Below are positions 59,559 to 64,000 of a DNA stretch of 64,000 bases, piece by piece. How positions within the stretch are numbered: the first letter of the stretch is position 1; each line of letters begins with the position of its first letter. Below the pieces are notes generated by a model. That model made no database searches, was not told where the DNA came from, and was given only the letters and a program-made list of their open reading frames with translations. A program made the position numbers and the translations under genes. The DNA is taken from NCBI RefSeq assembly GCF_007556595.1, contig NZ_VJNB01000009.1:48787-112786 (forward strand), in the 5' to 3' direction. Source of the stretch: Tepidimonas alkaliphilus (GTDB taxonomy: Bacteria > Pseudomonadota > Gammaproteobacteria > Burkholderiales > Burkholderiaceae_C).

Positions 59559-61457
59559 ATGGACGGGACGGTGGTCAAGGCTGCCCTTTCGGGGCGGGAG
59601 CTGGCACGGCAACGACGCCAGGCGCTGGCGCAGCAGGGACGCGCGGCGTTGGCGACCTTGCGCAGTGCGATGGCGCGCGCCGCCACCTCGCCGCAGTCGC
59701 AAGGCTCGGGCGGCTGCGGCTGTGGCTGCGGCGGGCAAAATGGTTGCACGCGCGCCTCGGCTGACAGCGCGGACGGCGTGGCGCGAATGCTGGCGGCTGC
59801 CCAGGGCGAATCCTCGCTGCAAGCGCGTCCCGCTCAGCATGGGGACGACATGCCGCGCGTGGCAGTGCCGACGGGTCGGGCGCTGGCGCAAGCGCGCCGC
59901 GCGGCGCTGGCGCGCGAAGGCAAAGCGGGCCTGACCCGCGTGGCGCAGGCCACCCGTCTGGCCACCACGATGCCCGACCGGAATTGGCGCGAAGCGCTGC
60001 AAAAAGGCGCCACGGGGCGCCAGTTGGCGATGCAGCGGCGCACCCTGCTGGCTCTGACGGGGCGGGCTGGCCTGGCCGCCTCGACGCAGCCCGCCAGCAG
60101 CACCCGCCCGACCGGGCGCGTGCGCCCCCACGCGGCTGCGCTGCGCGAAGCCGCCCACACCGAAGAGGGGCACACCTTGTCTGGGCAAAAAGTCACCGGC
60201 ACGCAGGTCGAGCGCAGCCAAAAGGTCACCGGCATGGAGGCAGGTACCTGCCGCCACGTGACCGGCACCGAATACATCGGCCAAGAGCAGTTTGAAGCGT
60301 GGTGCGCCAGCAAGCCGCAGCCGGCTCCGGCGAAGGTCAACATCACGCACACCGAGCGCGGGCGCACGGTGACCGGCGCCCACCCTGGGCTCAACCCCAA
60401 GGTGACCGGCAACGAAACCGGCGCTTGCCGCGGCATCACCGGCACGCGCTACCTGGCGGCGGAAGACGTGTCGCTGTGCGAACAGATCGCGCCGCGCGCG
60501 CCGCACAAAGTCAGCGTGATGTCGTCGCGTGGCGACAACGAGATCACCGGCACTCCAGTGGGGCGCAGCCCCAAAGTGACCGGCAACGAAGCCGGCGCGC
60601 AGCGACTCATCTCGGGCACCCAGTATGCGCTGTCGGCGGGCGGCGCGGCGGGCGTGCGGGCCGGCACCGCCACCCGGCGTGCCGACCCGCCGGTGCGTCC
60701 TGCGGTAACCGATGGCGCGGCTGAACCCGTGGCGCAAACGCACGCGGAGGAAGCGCAACGCATGCCAGCGGGTTTTGCCTTGGCCACCGTCAGCGGTGAC
60801 AGCCCGGGGGCGGGCGGTGGCCGCATCACCGGTGACGAGCGCGGCGCCTGCGAGCCGGTCACCGGCACGCCTTACCTCGGGCCGGACAATCTAAGCGGCG
60901 GCTGCACCCTGAGCGGGCGGTGGCTGACCCGCTACCCCGAGTTGGCCGCCATCGACGCGCCGCCGCCGCCGCGCGACTTCAGCGTGCAACCGCCAGCGCG
61001 GCAGGCATGGGAGCGGCGCCAGCGCATCACGGGCAGCGGCGGCAGCGATGAAAGCGCGCTGCGCGTGACCGGGCCGGGTATGAAAGCCCAAGGTCTCATC
61101 ACCGGCACGCCGGAGTTTCGCCACGGCTCGACCTCGTCTGCGCCTTGGCTCGGGGCCATGGCCGGCGCAAGCGCCAGCGCGGCGGCGCAGCGCGTGACGG
61201 GCGAAGGCTCGGCCCCGCGTTCGGTGCGCATCACCGGCGATGCGTGGGGAAGCGAGCGGCGGGTCACGGGCACCGAAGGCGCTTCGGCCACGGTGCGCAA
61301 CCCCACGCAGCGCGGGCTGCCGCGGCCCATGGGGGCGCAAGCACGCCACCTGCGCGCGATCGAGCGCGAGGAGGTGCCGCTGAGCCCGATCACCGGCAGC
61401 AGCGGCAACACCCCGCGCGGCGCGGTGGTGACCGTTTCCGGCGGCGCCCGAGGTTGA
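59559..61457 (+). CDS. csoS2: Carboxysome assembly scaffold protein CsoS2
   Basis: An intrinsically disordered scaffold that links RubisCO to the shell. The 632-residue full-length product has three RubisCO-binding N-repeats: SGRELARQRRQAL (11-23), TGRALAQARRAAL and TGRQLAMQRRTLL. A middle region has three M-repeats with paired VTG/ITG blocks (KVTGTQVERSQKVTGMEAG, TVTGAHPGLNPKVTGNETG, EITGTPVGRSPKVTGNEAG). The C-terminal region has PGMKAQGLITGTPEFRH and ends ITGSSGNTPRGA...SGGARG. It is shorter than Halothiobacillus CsoS2 (about 869 residues, more M-repeats). A Cys cluster (C53, C55, C57, C63) lies after the first N-repeat. The ATG at 59559 has AAGAGGAG upstream. Confidence 0.96.
   Translation: MDGTVVKAALSGRELARQRRQALAQQGRAALATLRSAMARAATSPQSQGSGGCGCGCGGQNGCTRASADSADGVARMLAAAQGESSLQARPAQHGDDMPRVAVPTGRALAQARRAALAREGKAGLTRVAQATRLATTMPDRNWREALQKGATGRQLAMQRRTLLALTGRAGLAASTQPASSTRPTGRVRPHAAALREAAHTEEGHTLSGQKVTGTQVERSQKVTGMEAGTCRHVTGTEYIGQEQFEAWCASKPQPAPAKVNITHTERGRTVTGAHPGLNPKVTGNETGACRGITGTRYLAAEDVSLCEQIAPRAPHKVSVMSSRGDNEITGTPVGRSPKVTGNEAGAQRLISGTQYALSAGGAAGVRAGTATRRADPPVRPAVTDGAAEPVAQTHAEEAQRMPAGFALATVSGDSPGAGGGRITGDERGACEPVTGTPYLGPDNLSGGCTLSGRWLTRYPELAAIDAPPPPRDFSVQPPARQAWERRQRITGSGGSDESALRVTGPGMKAQGLITGTPEFRHGSTSSAPWLGAMAGASASAAAQRVTGEGSAPRSVRITGDAWGSERRVTGTEGASATVRNPTQRGLPRPMGAQARHLRAIEREEVPLSPITGSSGNTPRGAVVTVSGGARG
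60770..60822 (+). promoter_or_regulatory. Candidate programmed -1 ribosomal frameshift element in csoS2
   Basis: The heptamer G-GGT-TTT (60770-60776) is in the X-XXY-YYZ phase relative to the csoS2 frame (codons 404-406). After a 5-nt spacer (60777-60781), GGCCACCG (60782-60789) pairs perfectly with CGGTGGCC (60815-60822). After a -1 slip the ribosome reads TGC CTT GGC CAC CGT CAG CGG and stops at TGA (60797-60799), giving a product of about 413 residues that lacks the C-terminal domain. csoS2 of Halothiobacillus is known to use -1 frameshifting for its short isoform. Confidence 0.7.
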
Positions 61458-61516
61458 GAGGCCAAGGCTTGATGAGGACGGCGCGAAACCGCCCCTGATT
61501 GCAAGAGATCGCCACC

Positions 61517-63073
61517 ATGGACACGCGCAAACGTCAGCTCGCCCTGCAGCGCGCCGCTCGCGCCACGCTGCCGCGCCACGGCCTGCAAATGGCTGGCGTG
61601 CGCGCGGAGCCCGCGGCGTCCCAGCCGCTGCCGAATCCGGCTTGCGCACCGGGGGCGGGGCGTAGCTGTCGGCATGCGCTGACCGATGTGGCACTCAACG
61701 CCGCGCTGCACAGTTACGAGCAGACGGTCAGGGGACGTTTTGAGTCGATTGAGGACGTGCTGCGCACGCTGTCCGCCTGGCAACACGAACGTGATTTTGT
61801 GGAGCGCGCGCAGGCGCTGGCGCGGCAGCGGTTGGATTTTGAGTGGCCCCTGGCGGCACTGGACAGCGCTTGGGTGGCGGGTGTGGACATGGCCGCGCTG
61901 CACGCCCACGCGATGTTCGAAACGATCCGCCGCTGCGTGACCTTGGCGCCGCAGGACGGCGCGGCGTGGCGCGATCGCCTGCCGGTGCAGGCCGAGACGC
62001 TGCGCGCTTGCGGCGTTCATACGTTGGATGTGAGCCCCTGCGCCGACGGTCGCTTGCAGGGCGTGCTGCCGTTCGTGCTGCGCACCGCCCCCAGCGACCA
62101 CGTGGTGGTCAAAGCCTATGCTGGCGCGCTGTTTGACATCGAGCTCGACGCGCAAGATTGGACGCAGCGCGAGCTGGAGCGCCTCACCGGCTTGATCGAT
62201 GGCGGCGAGCGGCTCGACTACCTCAAAGTCGCGATCTATCACTTTAGCTCGTCGCACCCCGAGCACGAGGGTTGCGCCGCGCACGGCAGCCACGATGCGC
62301 GTGCGGTGGCCGCTGCCATGGAGCGCTTGCACGGGCTGCGCGCGGCCATCGACAACACCTTTGGGGCGGGAGCGGCGCCTCTGGTGATGCTGATCGGGGT
62401 GGACACCGACTTGGACGCCATCCGCATCCACCTGCCGGATGCCCGCGGTCAGCTGCATGCCGACCGTTTCCTCGACGCGGCCACGCTCTACCGCGAAACG
62501 CTTGGGCTGGATGCGGCCGCGGCGCGACGCCGCCTGCATGAGGCCGTGGCGGCCCATGTGCGCGAGCTAGGTGGCGTGCTGTCGCGCGCGCCGGGCGACG
62601 ACGGTTTGGCTCGACTGGCGGCCCTGTGGCTGGAGGCCAACCTGTCGCAAATCGAATATGTCATCGAGCATCACAACGGCCGCTATGCCGTCATCGGGCA
62701 CGATGAGCACTTTGTTTGCGTCGGTGACGCCCTGCCGCCGCTGCAGTTGCGCAACCAGTATTACCACGCCCATCTCGACACGGTGGAGGAGGGCAGCGCC
62801 GATCTGGATGTGGGCGTCAAGATTTTTACCGGGCTCAATCTGCGGCGCGGGCTGGCGCTGCCGGTGCTGGTGCACTTTACCTATTCGTCGCGCGTGCCGG
62901 GCGCGCGCGAGCGCGCGGTGGCGCGCGGCCAGCGTGTGCTGGCGGCGATTCGGGCGCGCTACCGCCAGTGGGACGAGCGCGGCTTGTTGCACGGTCGTGT
63001 CGCGGTCAGCGATCGCTACGGGCGCGAGACGGTCGCCCTGATCGAAGAGCCGCTGGCGGATGTGGGGCATTAA
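61517..63073 (+). CDS. csoSCA: Carboxysomal carbonic anhydrase CsoSCA
   Basis: A beta-class carbonic anhydrase that turns bicarbonate into CO2 inside the carboxysome. The 518-residue protein has zinc ligands C175 (SPCADGR, with the Asp-Arg dyad D177/R179), H242 (YHFSSS) and C253 (EGCAAHG), almost the same numbering as in Halothiobacillus (C173/H242/C253). The N-terminal basic segment (1-50) is likely the flexible shell/RubisCO contact, and the C-terminal half is a degenerate repeat of the catalytic domain. The ATG at 61517 is preferred to an in-frame TTG at 61499. Confidence 0.95.
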   Translation: MDTRKRQLALQRAARATLPRHGLQMAGVRAEPAASQPLPNPACAPGAGRSCRHALTDVALNAALHSYEQTVRGRFESIEDVLRTLSAWQHERDFVERAQALARQRLDFEWPLAALDSAWVAGVDMAALHAHAMFETIRRCVTLAPQDGAAWRDRLPVQAETLRACGVHTLDVSPCADGRLQGVLPFVLRTAPSDHVVVKAYAGALFDIELDAQDWTQRELERLTGLIDGGERLDYLKVAIYHFSSSHPEHEGCAAHGSHDARAVAAAMERLHGLRAAIDNTFGAGAAPLVMLIGVDTDLDAIRIHLPDARGQLHADRFLDAATLYRETLGLDAAAARRRLHEAVAAHVRELGGVLSRAPGDDGLARLAALWLEANLSQIEYVIEHHNGRYAVIGHDEHFVCVGDALPPLQLRNQYYHAHLDTVEEGSADLDVGVKIFTGLNLRRGLALPVLVHFTYSSRVPGARERAVARGQRVLAAIRARYRQWDERGLLHGRVAVSDRYGRETVALIEEPLADVGH

Positions 63074-63101
63074 ACGGGCATGCATCCTAGGGAACCGAAC
63101 C

Positions 63102-63356
63102 ATGAAGATCATGCGCGTCGAAAAAACCCTGGTGTCCACCAACCGCATCGAAGCATTTGGGCATCGGCCGCTGTTGGTGGTGCAAGAAAAGGTCGGCGGC
63201 TCGCGCAGCGTTGCGGTCGATGCGGTCGGCTGCGTGCCGGGCGACTGGGTCATCTGCGTGGGCTCATCCGCGGCGCGTGAGGCCGCCGGGTCGAAGGACT
63301 TTCCGTCCGACCTGACCATCGTCGGCATCATCGACCACTGGAATCCGGAAGGGTGA
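63102..63356 (+). CDS. csoS4A: Carboxysome shell vertex protein CsoS4A
   Basis: An 84-residue pentameric vertex (BMC-P/EutN-CcmL) protein closing shell corners. It has MRVEKTLVSTNRI, PLLVVQEKVGG and VPGDWVICVGSSAARE, then IVGIIDHW. The ATG at 63102 follows GGGAACC-type sequence with a weak ribosome site. It lies 28 nt after csoSCA, and csoS4B starts 6 nt later. Confidence 0.96.
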   Translation: MKIMRVEKTLVSTNRIEAFGHRPLLVVQEKVGGSRSVAVDAVGCVPGDWVICVGSSAAREAAGSKDFPSDLTIVGIIDHWNPEG

Positions 63357-63362
63357 GCGGCG

Positions 63363-63671
63363 ATGGACATCGTGCGGGTGGTCGGCGAGCTGGTTTGCAC
63401 GCGTCGCGTGCCGGGGTTGGGCAGCGCTTCGCTGCGCGTGGTGCGCAGCGCCCAAGGGGTGGTTTCGGTGGCCACCGACCCGGTCGGGGCGCCGGTGGGG
63501 CGCTGGGTGTTTGCCACCACTGGCAGCGCGGCGCGCCTGGCCATGCCGGACAAGACCTGCATGACCGATTTGACGATCTGCGGAATCATCGACCACTGGG
63601 ACGAAGACGTCCCGGCGGCGACAACGGAGCATCGAGCCACGGGCGTAGGGTCCGGGGCGAGCAAGGGGTGA
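63363..63671 (+). CDS. csoS4B: Carboxysome shell vertex protein CsoS4B
   Basis: A 102-residue paralogue of CsoS4A (BMC-P family): DIVRVVGELVCTRRVPGL, RWVFATTGSAARLAM and TICGIIDHWDED. It has a 15-20-residue C-terminal extension beyond the domain (PAATTEHRATGVGSG...). The two paralogues form the pentameric vertices that seal the shell. It is followed after 51 nt by csoS1. Confidence 0.95.
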   Translation: MDIVRVVGELVCTRRVPGLGSASLRVVRSAQGVVSVATDPVGAPVGRWVFATTGSAARLAMPDKTCMTDLTICGIIDHWDEDVPAATTEHRATGVGSGASKG

Positions 63672-63722
63672 GCCGATCGGCTCAGGTGTTTGAAAGCAAA
63701 TGTGACCACGAGGAGTAAAGCA

Positions 63723-64000
63723 ATGGCGAACACGACGGGTATTGCCCTGGGCATGATCGAGACGCGCGGACTGGTGCCGGCGATCGAGGCGGCCGACGCG
63801 ATGACCAAGGCGGCGGAGGTGCGGCTGATTGGGCGGCAGTTCGTGGGCGGCGGTTATGTGACGGTGATGGTGCGCGGCGAGACCGGCGCGGTCAACGCGG
63901 CGGTGCGGGCCGGGGCCGATGCGTGCGAGCGCGTGGGCGATGGCCTGGTGGCGGCGCACATCATCGCGCGCGTGCACAGCGAGGTGGAGGGCATCCTGCC
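63723..64000 (+). CDS. csoS1: Carboxysome shell protein CsoS1 (partial, cut by window end)
   Basis: The first 92 codons of a BMC-H hexameric shell protein, of about 98 expected. It has IALGMIETRGLVPAIEAADAM, VRLIGRQFVGGGYVTVMV and GDGLVAAHIIARVHSEVE, nearly the whole BMC domain. It forms the flat hexagonal facets with small pores for bicarbonate and metabolites. A GAGGAG ribosome site precedes the ATG. More csoS1 copies probably follow outside the window. Confidence 0.96.
   Translation, partial: MANTTGIALGMIETRGLVPAIEAADAMTKAAEVRLIGRQFVGGGYVTVMVRGETGAVNAAVRAGADACERVGDGLVAAHIIARVHSEVEGIL

Overview
The window is a high-GC, gene-dense piece of a betaproteobacterial chromosome, most likely order Burkholderiales and a chemoautotroph. 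The evidence is gene content and order: thrS-infC-rpmI-rplT-pheST-ihfA, secB-gpsA, argD-argF, rpsU-yqeY, a DUF3579 protein, and at the right edge a form IA RubisCO/alpha-carboxysome operon under a divergent CbbR. I see no rRNA, tRNA, CRISPR array, insertion sequence or prophage. Species cannot be fixed from the sequence alone.

Left end (1-4.7 kb, minus strand): a low-GC Wzy/TfpO-type oligosaccharyltransferase lies downstream of a type IV pilin gene with a sigma-54 promoter. Next comes a compact cassette of an AAA-ATPase/PD-(D/E)XK protein, an MntA nucleotidyltransferase and a HepT HEPN toxin. 4.7-18.4 kb: housekeeping genes, namely folE with a BLUF photoreceptor, gpmA-ctpA-moeB, rhodanese-grxC-secB-gpsA, panB-panC, nadC-nadA, an unknown exported protein, and thiC behind a TPP riboswitch. 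18.4-30 kb: isocitrate lyase, a RutE-like nitroreductase, and the thrS to ihfA translation operon, which is split by an inverted WD40-repeat gene and has hairpin/terminator structures before thrS and pheS. 30-57 kb: sugar phosphomutase, LPS glycosyltransferases, suhB-mutS-pcm-rhodanese-tolC, trmJ-cysE, mog, darP, pmbA, murI, rpsU-yqeY, a polyphosphate:AMP phosphotransferase, argD-argF, rpsT, a fatty-acid desaturase, rhlE, apaH and a CNNM/CorC transporter.

Right end (56.6-64 kb): cbbR diverges from cbbL-cbbS-csoS2-csoSCA-csoS4A-csoS4B-csoS1 (the last is cut by the window edge). Together these encode the RubisCO holoenzyme, the scaffold that recruits it, the internal carbonic anhydrase, and the shell vertices and facets of an alpha-carboxysome. 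The clearest unusual signal is inside csoS2: an in-phase GGGTTTT slippery heptamer, a 5-nt spacer and a perfect 8-bp stem, with a -1-frame stop a few codons on. This is a textbook arrangement for producing a short scaffold isoform lacking the C-terminal domain. Other leads are a near-identical palindrome in front of aceA and of the DUF3579 gene, an ATC start codon for infC, and the AAA-nuclease/MntA/HepT cassette.
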